Positions 1 to 7,103 of a stretch of 7,711 nucleotides of DNA are shown here, one piece after another (position 1 is the first letter of the stretch; each line of letters begins with the position of its first letter). Location of the stretch: the NCBI GenBank assembly GCA_020630455.1, contig JAHDBK010000165.1:1-7711 (forward strand), read 5' to 3'. The position numbers and the translations under genes were made by a program. The notes under the pieces were generated by a model, which was not told where the DNA came from, ran no database searches, and saw only the letters and a list, made by a program, of their open reading frames with translations. Source of the stretch: Saprospiraceae bacterium. GTDB taxonomy: Bacteria > Bacteroidota > Bacteroidia > Chitinophagales > Saprospiraceae.

Positions 1-871
1 AATAGCAATTATTGATGTTGAGTTCATTTGTGATTTCATAAGAAGTATTGGTTGTAGCTATTTTTAAAATATTATTATTTAAACTAAAATCATCATAAAA
101 ATATAAAGTGTCCATAGTACTATTAGGGTCAACATCCCAAGAAAAAGTAATAGGAAGAGAAACCAAATCACCATCACTTGGACTTATTAAAGTGGCAGGA
201 CTTGGAGCTGTTAAATCAATATTCAACTCTCTTGTTTCAGAAAGCACAAATCCAATGCTATTTTCTGCTCGTACTCTCCATTGATAGTTTCCTTCGGCTA
301 AAACGGTGCTGTAATTATCAGTCAAAACAAATTCCTCCTCAACAATATATGCTGAATTATCAAAATTAGGAGAAGCAATTTGAAAACGATAACCATCTGC
401 TCCTTCTAATGCTTCCCAAAGAAAATCAATTTGAGTTTCAGCAGTAGCCACTCCATCATTTGGTTCTAAAAGAGATAAATTCAAAGTAGATAAATCTATA
501 ATGGATGAGTCTTGTGTAATACAGAGCGAAAAAGTATCACTTGTTGTATGATAAGCACTATTTTTAGCAATGACTTTCCACTCGTATTTACCCGTATCTA
601 AGGAGTAAGCAAAAGTAGTCGCCTCTTGTTCATGTAATAAAATCAACTCTTCAATATTAGAAAAAGAAGGCTTCACAATCTGTAATTCATACACATTTGC
701 CCATTGAATAGAGTCCCACCAAAAGGTAATATTGTTATTATTTGTGATGGTGTTATTAGCTGGAGCATTGAGTTGTAATTCTTCTTCAGAAATATCCTGT
801 TCTAAGAAATCAGCACAAGCACTTATTCCTATTAAAATTAGTATTAAAAAGCTAAAATTTATTTTTTTCAT
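1..871 (-). CDS. Surface-type lipoprotein with FN3/Ig-like repeats (3' end outside window)
   Basis: The reading frame runs open from ATG at 869-871 off the left edge, giving 290 visible residues with no stop, so this is the N-terminal part of a longer protein. Residues 1-19 form a lipoprotein signal peptide: MKK, a hydrophobic run, and the lipobox I-S-A-C with Cys19 as the lipidation site. The residues after the Cys are acidic (ADFLEQD), loosely like Bacteroidota lipoprotein export signals, so surface display is possible but inferred. Three related units follow, at about 33-117, 132-219 and 226 to the edge. They share 'P-x-[ND]-[GN]', 'I-x-F-x-W-[DE]', and, in the first two, 'A-x-x-Y-x-x-Q-I' plus 'G-x-Y-x-W-[KR]-V'. 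This is a fibronectin-III/Ig-like beta-sandwich pattern typical of adhesion or carbohydrate-binding surface proteins. No catalytic motif is visible. It starts 40 nt after the GspM/PilO-like gene on the same strand and may be co-transcribed. Its link to the secretion machine (substrate, accessory or unrelated) is unknown. Confidence 0.85.
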   Translation of the reverse strand, partial: MKKINFSFLILILIGISACADFLEQDISEEELQLNAPANNTITNNNNITFWWDSIQWANVYELQIVKPSFSNIEELILLHEQEATTFAYSLDTGKYEWKVIAKNSAYHTTSDTFSLCITQDSSIIDLSTLNLSLLEPNDGVATAETQIDFLWEALEGADGYRFQIASPNFDNSAYIVEEEFVLTDNYSTVLAEGNYQWRVRAENSIGFVLSETRELNIDLTAPSPATLISPSDGDLVSLPITFSWDVDPNSTMDTLYFYDDFSLNNNILKIATTNTSYEITNELNINNCY

Positions 872-881
872 TGTATTATGT

Positions 882-896
882 TTTATTAATAATAAA
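882..896. repeat. A/T-only perfect dyad between the secretion cluster and the lipoprotein gene
   Basis: TTTATTA and TAATAAA are perfect 7-bp inverted arms around one central base, lying 10 bp upstream of the lipoprotein start codon. The dyad could be an operator or a weak stem in the mRNA leader. In DNA this A/T-rich a 7-bp dyad can easily arise by chance, and no typical terminator (G/C stem plus T run) is present, so it does not clearly separate the two transcripts. Confidence 0.25.
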
Positions 897-911
897 GAAA
901 ATTTGCTATCT

Positions 912-1436
912 TTATTCAATATTCCTCAAAACAAAAGAGGCTTTTAAAAATGTTTTTTTCAAATATCTATCTTCCTCAGAATAGAAATCAAGAGAAGCAA
1001 TACTTCCTAATTTTTCTTGATGTTCTAACAGATAAGCCAATTGGGTAATATCCTTGAAAGTTCCTTGTACTTCTATATTTTGAGTCCAATATTTTATGCC
1101 TTTTTGGTTAAAACTTTCGGGTGCAGAAAAATCTTTAATGAGCATATTGTTTTCTTCACAAAAAAGACTAAGCACCTTCATTATGGCTCTATCTTCGTAT
1201 TTTTTGACACTATGTTCATCTAATAATTGGAGTTGTTCTTTCATTTTGGGTAATTGAACTTGCTTTTGTTGTATATAAGAAACACGTTGTGCCAATTGCT
1301 TGTTTTTTTTATGGGCATTCCAAGTATTTTTGAGGTTCAATTGCCATATTAACAATAAACAAAAGACTAATCCAAGTCCTAAAAAAAGGTTTGCCTGTTT
1401 ATAATTATTGAACCATTTTATTTTCGGTCTATACAT
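912..1436 (-). CDS. GspM/PilO-like inner-membrane assembly protein
   Basis: This 174-residue protein has the layout of GspM/PilO: a short cytoplasmic N-terminus, one transmembrane segment at about 15-33, a Gln/Lys-rich coiled coil at about 37-76, and a periplasmic alpha/beta domain at about 80-172. The region 'I-E-V-Q-G-T-F-K-D-I-T-Q-L-A-Y-L-L-E' (121-138) matches the PilO pattern in which a beta strand leads into a helix that starts after a Gly. In related systems this protein pairs with PilN/GspL through the ferredoxin-like domain and stabilises the inner-membrane complex under the secretin. Sequence similarity across this family is weak, so the call rests on topology, length and position as the last gene of the cluster, 29 nt after the GspC/PilP-like gene. 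The start is preceded by an A-rich leader without a Shine-Dalgarno sequence. Confidence 0.75.
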   Translation of the reverse strand: MYRPKIKWFNNYKQANLFLGLGLVFCLLLIWQLNLKNTWNAHKKNKQLAQRVSYIQQKQVQLPKMKEQLQLLDEHSVKKYEDRAIMKVLSLFCEENNMLIKDFSAPESFNQKGIKYWTQNIEVQGTFKDITQLAYLLEHQEKLGSIASLDFYSEEDRYLKKTFLKASFVLRNIE

Positions 1437-1465
1437 TTTTTAATTTTTTTCTCAATACTTGAAAA

Positions 1466-1978
1466 CTATCTTTTAATAGTCTTGAAAGTACCTTCTTTAT
1501 AAATGCGGATAGAATCTAGTGCAATTTCATGTAATCTCATATCCATAATACTTTTACCTAATTCCCATTGATGAGATTTATTATCAATCTGAACCAATGC
1601 AGATTTACTAGAGTGATTCCCATCAACAAATCCCTTGTAAGTGATATTAGGAAAGACTACTGGCTTTTTATTTTTCACCTCATTTTTATCTTTTTGCATA
1701 TCAATCATGCTCTTGGGTACCGCTACATTTACCGTACTAATTTTGGGTGGAGCAAAACTGATGTTTTTCTTTTTTCCAATATTATTACTCAAAAAAGGGT
1801 CTTTATAATCTAATGCTAATTCAAAATCTTCCAATTCTTCAATATTGATTTGAATAGGCACATAAGTACTATTTTGAACATTATGATTACTCGTATAAAA
1901 GTAATTGAAGAAAACATATCCCCATACTCCTATACAAGTGATTAATAATGGTATTTTTAGATTGCTATTGTTTATCAT
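1466..1978 (-). CDS. GspC/PilP-like inner-membrane linker protein
   Basis: This 170-residue protein has an N-terminal transmembrane anchor at about 8-27, a Y-K-D-P-F motif at 58-62 (a 'DPF' is common just after the anchor in PilP/GspC-type proteins), a low-complexity linker rich in Lys, Asn and Pro (about 66-106), and a small C-terminal beta domain (about 109-168). That domain begins with 'I-T-Y-K-G-F-V-D-G' and continues with 'S-A-L-V-Q-I-D', 'W-E-L-G-K-S-I' and 'I-A-L-D-S-I-R-I-Y-K-E-G', the order of elements in the GspC homology region and PilP. In known machines this domain binds the N-terminal domains of the secretin and couples inner and outer membrane parts. Cys15 sits inside the hydrophobic run with Thr before it, so this is not a PilP-style lipoprotein; the topology is GspC-like. 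It starts 4 nt after the upstream stop, with AGGA in the TAGGACAATG junction as a plausible ribosome binding site. Confidence 0.78.
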   Translation of the reverse strand: MINNSNLKIPLLITCIGVWGYVFFNYFYTSNHNVQNSTYVPIQINIEELEDFELALDYKDPFLSNNIGKKKNISFAPPKISTVNVAVPKSMIDMQKDKNEVKNKKPVVFPNITYKGFVDGNHSSKSALVQIDNKSHQWELGKSIMDMRLHEIALDSIRIYKEGTFKTIKR

Positions 1979-1982
1979 TGTC

Positions 1983-3185
1983 CTATTCTTTAATTTTAAT
2001 TTCTAATTTAAAATCACCTATACCATCTTCATTTTCTTCATATTCCAAATGCTTAATTTGTTCAATCCAATCGAGTTGATTCAAGTTATCTTGAAATACA
2101 TTATAAGCTAATGCCGACTGAGAAAAACCACTTACAATGATATTTTTATCTTGAAACATTAAAAAATCTCCTTCCATATAATCCCTTTCTTTTCCTTTTA
2201 GGGGATGGATGTGAATTTGAGTTAATCTAAGAGCATTTTCAGGTAGAGCATTCGCTATTTGGTCTGCATAAAAAGAGGTTTTACTAGGAGCAGCAGCCCC
2301 TTGTTCTTTCAATTGTACAAGTTGATTATCTAAAGAGTCAAAAAGAATGACTTGTTCACTTTTTTCTATTAATATACTTTGTAATAATTGATTTTTTTGC
2401 TCTAATCTAAAACTATATAATGTAGATATTATTAATAAAAATAATAATGAACTGATACCAATAGCCATTAAGTGTTTGAACTGCTTTTTTTGCTTTAATT
2501 CTCCTTGGTTTTCTTTTAAAATATCTAAGCCTAAATATACTTCATTAGGATTCATCAGCCCTTTAAAAGCCATTGCAATTGAAGGCAGGGCAAAACTCTC
2601 TACTTCTTCATTTTCTATTTGTAATTTTATATTAATATGATTATCATTTTTATTAAAATGATTTAATTTATTATCATGATAATTCAATAAAAAGCCTTGT
2701 GTGTGAACTTCCTCAATCGCTATAAAAGATTGAATTTCTTGAATATTAAAAGGACCTAAACCAATGCCTGTCACCCAAAACCCCTTTGATGCCAATTGTT
2801 CAATTGTTTCTAAAACTAGAGATTTTCTAATGAGGGCATAAAGTTTTTCATCTTGATAAGGAAAAGCTTCCATTAAGAATAAATCACTATTGGCACTAGG
2901 TAAGATTTGAGCAATAATTTGTTCTTTATTATTAATATTAAATAATCCTTTTTTATATAATATTTGAGAAGTATTAATGCTAATTAATAAAGGAATTTCT
3001 TTATTTTTTATAATATTGTCAAGTTCTTCTAATGATGAAATATGTGTTTGTTGTTCTTCAATAGAAACCTCATTTCCATCAAAAGAGAGTAGGGCAGTAT
3101 GATAAGAATATTGTCCTTCTCTTTCTACAATTTCAAGACCTCTTGCGAATTGCTTTTTATTCAATATATTATTGGTATTCAACAT
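1983..3185 (-). CDS. GspL-like protein (PilM-like and PilN-like parts fused)
   Basis: The 400-residue protein joins a cytoplasmic region (about 1-235), one transmembrane segment (about 237-258), a coiled coil (about 260-296) and a periplasmic domain (about 303-400). The last part has a clear PilN/GspL pattern: 'F-Y-A-D-Q-I-A-N-A-L-P-E-N-A-L-R-L-T' followed by 'I-I-V-S-G-F-S-Q-S-A-L-A-Y-N-V-F' and a terminal beta strand. The cytoplasmic part looks like a degenerate actin-like PilM/GspL domain: 'A-R-G-L-E-I-V' near residue 14 resembles the first strand of PilM, but I see no clear ATP-binding signature. In known systems this domain binds the assembly ATPase, and the periplasmic domain pairs with GspM/PilO, which is encoded two genes downstream. 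Its ATG overlaps the secretin stop by one base (TAATG), which suggests translational coupling and supports this start. The single chain is the T2SS arrangement; most type IV pilus systems encode PilM and PilN separately. Confidence 0.78.
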   Translation of the reverse strand: MLNTNNILNKKQFARGLEIVEREGQYSYHTALLSFDGNEVSIEEQQTHISSLEELDNIIKNKEIPLLISINTSQILYKKGLFNINNKEQIIAQILPSANSDLFLMEAFPYQDEKLYALIRKSLVLETIEQLASKGFWVTGIGLGPFNIQEIQSFIAIEEVHTQGFLLNYHDNKLNHFNKNDNHINIKLQIENEEVESFALPSIAMAFKGLMNPNEVYLGLDILKENQGELKQKKQFKHLMAIGISSLLFLLIISTLYSFRLEQKNQLLQSILIEKSEQVILFDSLDNQLVQLKEQGAAAPSKTSFYADQIANALPENALRLTQIHIHPLKGKERDYMEGDFLMFQDKNIIVSGFSQSALAYNVFQDNLNQLDWIEQIKHLEYEENEDGIGDFKLEIKIKE

Positions 3186-5131
3186 TATTCGTAAACAATA
3201 GTAGGTTTTACAAAAATTAATAATTTAGTCTTGGTTTTGCCTCTTGTCCTTTTAGAGAAAAACCATTTTAAAACAGGAATGCGTTGTATAACAGGAACTC
3301 CTTGTCCACTTTCTTCAATAGAAATAGATTCAAGACCACCCAATACTATCATTTCGCCATTTTTAACTCTAATACTAGACTCAATACCACGACTTACTGT
3401 AGGTGGAGGAGCATTAGGAAGCAATTGTCCTACAAAACTTTCTTGCTGAACACTAATATCCAAAGTGACGTTTTCATCACCAGAAACAAAAGGTTCAATT
3501 TTTACTTCAAAATTAGCTTCAACGGCTTTAAAAACTTGTGCTGTTTCAACAACTGTATTTAAGCCAGGTGTAGTAAAAGTATTTTGTTCCAAATAATACC
3601 TAGTTTCTCCATTTTTAAAAGTAGCCTCTTTCCCATTTAATGTAGAAAGTCTTGGCGTTTGCCTAACTTTAATCAAACCAGAAGATTCAACTGCTTGTAA
3701 AGTGGCATAAAAATTAGGGGTAACTTGTCCTAAATTCACGACACCTGTACCTGTTATTATATCTAATAATTGATTAACAGAACTAGAGCTAAAGGTGAAA
3801 TTAATTCCAGGGAAAAGCGTACCTCCACTTGGAACAGGTTCAGAGGAAATACCCGCTTCAACACCTGTAGATGTTGAACGAGTGCGATTGACATCAATAA
3901 TCAATAGCTCAATTTCTACAACTGGAACAGGTCGGTCTAAATCATTGATAAAATCCTTGAGTTTTTCAACTTGTAATTTAGAACCACTTACCATTAAAGC
4001 ATTGAGTTCATTAAACTCCTTGACTTTAATGTCTTTATTCATTAAATCATCTGGAATCGCTTTGGTAACTTCTTTTACAGAGCGATGTTCTAATTGGACA
4101 ACTTCTGCTACAAATAGATTGTCTTCAAAAGCATCTCCAATCAAATAAACATCATTGTTGTAATTAAACTCATATTTAGTTCCTTGTAGTATTTTCTTTA
4201 AAAAATCATCATAAGTCAAATCCTTAATGCGAATACTTACTGTTTCAGTCATATCCGTATAGAGATAATAATCTACTCCTAATTTATTAGAGACATCACG
4301 AATGACTTCAGATAATTGGGCATCATCTACTTCAAGCGAAATTAAATCCAATCCAGTAGTGTCACTACTGACATTAGATTTAATATAACCCGAATTATTT
4401 TTATTAGCACTTGAATTTCTTGAATTATTTCTATTATTGGGATTATTAGGATTATTGGCTACTTCTTTTTGTTTTTTAGAAAACTCAAAAAAGCCTTTTT
4501 CGTTTTCATTGAGTTCTAGGTCATTTCTAATGGCTAATTGTCTTAAAGCATCTTCAAAATCTGTTGCTCCTATATATCCTCCAACGATTTGATTACTCAC
4601 TTCCTTAGTGGCAATGATATTTCTACCAGACTGACGACTGATTTCTTCCAAAACCATATCTAAAGTATCATTGTTGAGATTGATTTCTAGTTTTTTAGAA
4701 AAGGCAGTATATTTTACATCTACTTTTTTAGCTTCTTTTTTAGGTTTAGGGGCTTCATAAGGAATTAAGGATATTATAGACCCAGAAAAATCTAAATCCA
4801 AGCTATATGCTTTGCATAAATAAAGCAAAACATCGCTAATAGGAGCTTCAGATAAACTGATATTCACCTTTCCCTTAATATCAGGATGGATAGTCATACT
4901 CACTTTAGATTCTCTTGTAACCGCAATAGCAAATTCCTCGAGAGAAGTGTTGACATCAACATCTACTTTTTTAGATTTTATTTTGGGATATTGTATGGCG
5001 TATTCATCAAGACGCAATTCGACATTTTCGATGCGTCTAGCTTCTAATTCCTGAGGAGTTTGAGCTTTTATACTCATTCCTATTAATAGGAAAAAGAAAA
5101 ATAAGATAATGTGTTTTTTTAGTGTATGCAT
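3185..5131 (-). CDS. gspD: Outer-membrane secretin (GspD/PilQ family)
   Basis: This 648-residue protein forms the outer-membrane channel. Residues 1-23 are a Sec signal peptide with a likely cut at K-A|Q-T. Two STN/N0-like small domains follow at about 56-125 and 138-218, then an Asn/Pro-rich linker at about 225-258, a third N-type domain at about 261-333, and a Secretin_N domain at about 339-402 ('V-V-Q-L-E-H-R-S-V-K-E-V-T-K-A-I' to 'K-D-F-I-N-D-L-D-R-P'). The secretin beta-barrel module fills 403-648, with 'V-E-I-E-L-L-I-I-D-V-N', 'T-P-R-L-S-T-L-N-G-K-E-A' and the hallmark end 'V-P-V-I-Q-R-I-P-V-L-K-W-F-F' (612-625) followed by 'K-L-L-I-F-V-K-P-T-I-V'. It has no lipobox and no obvious pilotin-binding S-domain extension after the barrel. 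It lies 46 nt after the ATPase gene and overlaps the next gene by one base. No Shine-Dalgarno sequence precedes the ATG. The family call is firm; GspD versus PilQ is decided only by the T2SS-like neighbours. Confidence 0.95.
   Translation of the reverse strand: MHTLKKHIILFFFFLLIGMSIKAQTPQELEARRIENVELRLDEYAIQYPKIKSKKVDVDVNTSLEEFAIAVTRESKVSMTIHPDIKGKVNISLSEAPISDVLLYLCKAYSLDLDFSGSIISLIPYEAPKPKKEAKKVDVKYTAFSKKLEINLNNDTLDMVLEEISRQSGRNIIATKEVSNQIVGGYIGATDFEDALRQLAIRNDLELNENEKGFFEFSKKQKEVANNPNNPNNRNNSRNSSANKNNSGYIKSNVSSDTTGLDLISLEVDDAQLSEVIRDVSNKLGVDYYLYTDMTETVSIRIKDLTYDDFLKKILQGTKYEFNYNNDVYLIGDAFEDNLFVAEVVQLEHRSVKEVTKAIPDDLMNKDIKVKEFNELNALMVSGSKLQVEKLKDFINDLDRPVPVVEIELLIIDVNRTRSTSTGVEAGISSEPVPSGGTLFPGINFTFSSSSVNQLLDIITGTGVVNLGQVTPNFYATLQAVESSGLIKVRQTPRLSTLNGKEATFKNGETRYYLEQNTFTTPGLNTVVETAQVFKAVEANFEVKIEPFVSGDENVTLDISVQQESFVGQLLPNAPPPTVSRGIESSIRVKNGEMIVLGGLESISIEESGQGVPVIQRIPVLKWFFSKRTRGKTKTKLLIFVKPTIVYE
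4421..4456 (-). repeat. 9-bp tandem repeat coding Asn-Asn-X in the secretin linker
   Basis: Four consecutive 9-bp units encode N-N-P, N-N-P, N-N-R and N-N-S (secretin residues 226-237), followed by more Asn and Ser codons. The unit length is a multiple of three, so gain or loss of units by slippage would keep the frame and only change linker length between the second and third periplasmic domains. Confidence 0.75.
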
Positions 5132-5158
5132 TTTAAATGAATTTTTCTAATGATAATT

Positions 5159-5186
5159 TCTGATAACTGATAACTGACTACTGACT
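5159..5186 (-). repeat. Heptanucleotide tandem repeat (4 x 7 bp) spanning the ATPase stop codon
   Basis: On the minus strand the units are AGTCAGT, AGTCAGT, TATCAGT and TATCAGA. The first unit lies within the last codons of the ATPase gene, and the TAG stop spans the junction with the second unit. The rest fills over half of the 46-bp gap before the secretin. Heptamers of this type (TCAGTTA-like) resemble the short tandemly repeated repetitive sequences known from cyanobacteria; similar tracts in Bacteroidota are my recollection and unverified. The copies are imperfect, so this may be an old tract. Confidence 0.7.
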
Positions 5187-6599
5187 TGCCAAAATGGGGT
5201 ATATTTCATCAATCGAGGTCATTCCTTTAGCGAGTAATTCAAAAGCATTATCAGAGAGTGTTGCAATATTTCTTTCTTTTAATAAATCTTGTATTTGTCC
5301 TGTTTCTTTTTTGATATGATGAGCTAATTCTCTATCTATTTCTATGATTTCATAAATGGCAGTTCTACCTTTGTATCCTGTAAAATGACAATGAGAACAA
5401 CCCACGGCTTGATACATATGCTCTATTGAATAAGGCATAATAAAGTGCTTTGGAAATTCATTGATATTTATTGCCGTTTCTTCTTTACAATGATTACATA
5501 ATTTTCTAACCATTCTTTGAGCGACTGCTGCATTGAGTGTTTCTGCTAATAAATAAGCAGGAGTTCCCATTTCTGTTAGTCTTGAAACAATTCCCCAAGC
5601 AGAATTGGTATGTAAGGTCGAAAGTACTAAATGACCTGTCAATGAAGCACGAATAGCCATTTGAGCGGTATCTTTATCTCTAATCTCACCGACCATAATA
5701 ATGTCGGGGTCTTGACGAAGGAAAGTTTTCATGGCTTTAGGAAAATTCAAACCAATATTCTCCTTGAGTTGTACTTGATTAATCCCTTCTAATGTGTATT
5801 CAATCGGGTCTTCAATCGTGATGATATTCTTAGTAGATTTATTCAATAATTTCAAGGTAGCATAAAGGGTAGTGGTTTTACCAGAACCCGTCGGTCCACT
5901 AATGATGACAATGCCTTGAGTCTTTTTGACACTATCCAAATAATCCTTCATACCTTGTTCATTCATTCCCAAATGTTGTAAATCCATTTGGATGGATTGA
6001 TTATTGAGTAAACGAAGAACAGCTTTTTCACCATGAAGAGTGGGAAGTACAGATACACGAATATCTATTTCTTTTCCTTCATTTTTATAAAGAATACGTC
6101 CATCTTGAGGCAATCTTTTTTCAGCAATATCCATGTTGGCTTGAATTTTAATCCTATTAATCCAAGCAGAAAAGTCTTCTTTAGAGATTTCAAAGCGTTC
6201 GACTAATAAACCATCAATACGAAAACGGACCCTATTTCTATTTTCATAAGGTTCAATATGAATATCACTTGTTCCAAGATGCCCAGCTTCATTGACCAAT
6301 TCTTCTAGGATGTTTTGGCTGTCTTTGAGGGTAAATAATTGAGTCGATTTTTGCTCTGATTTTCTATAATGAACAGATAATGCCCTTTCTAAAGTATCTT
6401 TTTCAATTTCTATGAGCTGAATATTTTTAGCCAATAAAAAAGACAACTCATTAGTATCCATTACATCTTTATTATCAGTATAAAAATGAATAGATTGCTC
6501 CTCTACATCAAAAGGAATGATGCGATAATGCCATGCTTGTTCTATTGTTATATTATTCAAAATAGCAAGCGGTATGTCTTTGATATCAGTCCAAGTCAT
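5178..6599 (-). CDS. gspE: Type II secretion / type IV filament assembly ATPase (GspE/PilB family)
   Basis: The 473-residue protein is a hexameric secretion ATPase that powers filament assembly from the cytoplasmic face of the inner membrane. A short N-terminal docking domain (about 1-80) is followed by the N2 domain with 'S-D-I-H-I-E-P' (111-117) and 'V-R-F-R-I-D-G' (124-130). The ATPase core holds the Walker A G-P-T-G-S-G-K-T (235-242), the Asp box T-I-E-D-P-I-E-Y (261-268), the Walker B I-I-M-V-G-E (300-305) and the His box T-G-H-L-V-L-S-T-L-H-T-N (321-332). A zinc-binding tetracysteine pair follows: C368-x2-C371 and C401-x2-C404. The Cys motif and the N-terminal domain separate it from PilT-type retraction ATPases. 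It is somewhat short because only one N1 domain is present. The ATG lies 14 nt inside the upstream peptidase gene, which points to coupled translation. All catalytic motifs are intact. Confidence 0.96.
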   Translation of the reverse strand: MTWTDIKDIPLAILNNITIEQAWHYRIIPFDVEEQSIHFYTDNKDVMDTNELSFLLAKNIQLIEIEKDTLERALSVHYRKSEQKSTQLFTLKDSQNILEELVNEAGHLGTSDIHIEPYENRNRVRFRIDGLLVERFEISKEDFSAWINRIKIQANMDIAEKRLPQDGRILYKNEGKEIDIRVSVLPTLHGEKAVLRLLNNQSIQMDLQHLGMNEQGMKDYLDSVKKTQGIVIISGPTGSGKTTTLYATLKLLNKSTKNIITIEDPIEYTLEGINQVQLKENIGLNFPKAMKTFLRQDPDIIMVGEIRDKDTAQMAIRASLTGHLVLSTLHTNSAWGIVSRLTEMGTPAYLLAETLNAAVAQRMVRKLCNHCKEETAININEFPKHFIMPYSIEHMYQAVGCSHCHFTGYKGRTAIYEIIEIDRELAHHIKKETGQIQDLLKERNIATLSDNAFELLAKGMTSIDEIYPILASQ

Positions 6600-7083
6600 A
6601 AAGCAATTGAGTTAATGATTCTAAAGGTGATACTTGACCAATCCATTGTATACAAATGATACATAATAATGGTATAGCCATTAATCCAGCTAATGGAATA
6701 TTATTAGAAATAGAATGTTTTCTTATTGTTGATATTATAGAAAATAATATGGCAAATCCTATTGAAATTAAGAAGAATAAAACAAAGGATGCAAAAGGGA
6801 AAAGAAATGCTAATCCAATAAAAAAGAGAATATCTCCCAATCCTAAATAGCGATCAATTATATTGATGAATTTTTGTTCTTTTATAGAAAAATAAATCGT
6901 CAAAATCAATAATTGCAAAGCTATAAATCCAATATTCAATATATAATCAGAAGTAGCTAAACTATCTTTTCCAATTAGGAATGTAGTTCCCCAAAAGGCA
7001 ATCAATAAGAATAGATGCAATGACCTATTTTTAAAATCTTGCCAAATAATGAGTATTGATAATATGCAAATGATAAAAAACAT
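6586..7083 (-). CDS. Prepilin peptidase, A24 family, without the N-terminal methylase domain
   Basis: This 165-residue, very hydrophobic protein fits the aspartic prepilin peptidase (PilD/GspO) core. The first catalytic Asp is D16 in 'W-Q-D-F-K-N-R', just after a transmembrane segment. The second is D84 in the family motif G-L-G-D (81-84), after a cytoplasmic stretch and before another membrane run. 'N-N-I-P-L-A-G' (127-133) sits where full-length enzymes have the conserved 'iPfgP' segment. Several further membrane segments lie between about 85 and 147. Classical PilD/GspO is about 220-290 residues and carries an N-terminal cytoplasmic domain, often with four cysteines, for N-methylation of the pilin. 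That domain is missing here, as in short TadV/CpaA- or archaeal-type enzymes, so the pilin may be cleaved but not methylated. It lies 20 nt after the pilin gene, its probable substrate, and overlaps the ATPase gene by 14 nt. The start is preceded by AAAGA. Confidence 0.85.
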   Translation of the reverse strand: MFFIICILSILIIWQDFKNRSLHLFLLIAFWGTTFLIGKDSLATSDYILNIGFIALQLLILTIYFSIKEQKFINIIDRYLGLGDILFFIGLAFLFPFASFVLFFLISIGFAILFSIISTIRKHSISNNIPLAGLMAIPLLCIICIQWIGQVSPLESLTQLLYDLD

Positions 7084-7103
7084 TCTTTATTATTTAGTGA
7101 TTT

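Noticed and set aside
178..369. Short plus-strand open frame antisense to the lipoprotein gene
   Set aside because: The minus-strand frame carries a signal peptide, lipobox and repeats through this stretch; the plus-strand product has no recognisable feature. The plus-strand frames at 732-947, 1041-1223, 1568-1813, 3231-3449, 3284-3562 and 6656-6850 were rejected for the same reason.
872..911. Rho-independent terminator between the gspM-like gene and the lipoprotein gene
   Set aside because: The only dyad (882-896) is pure A/T with a one-base loop, so it cannot form a stable G/C stem followed by a T run.
1920..1978. Possible lipobox (L-I-T-C) making the GspC/PilP-like protein a PilP-type lipoprotein
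   Set aside because: The residue before Cys15 is Thr rather than Gly, Ala or Ser, and the hydrophobic segment continues well past the Cys, so a transmembrane anchor fits better.
3795..4148. 117-codon open frame on the plus strand within the secretin gene
   Set aside because: It is fully antisense to the conserved secretin region, its translation is low-complexity Ser/Thr/Leu-rich with no family pattern, and the minus-strand gene is unambiguous.
5159..5186. CRISPR-like reading of the tandem heptamers
   Set aside because: The units are 7 bp and directly adjacent with no spacers, and no cas genes are present.
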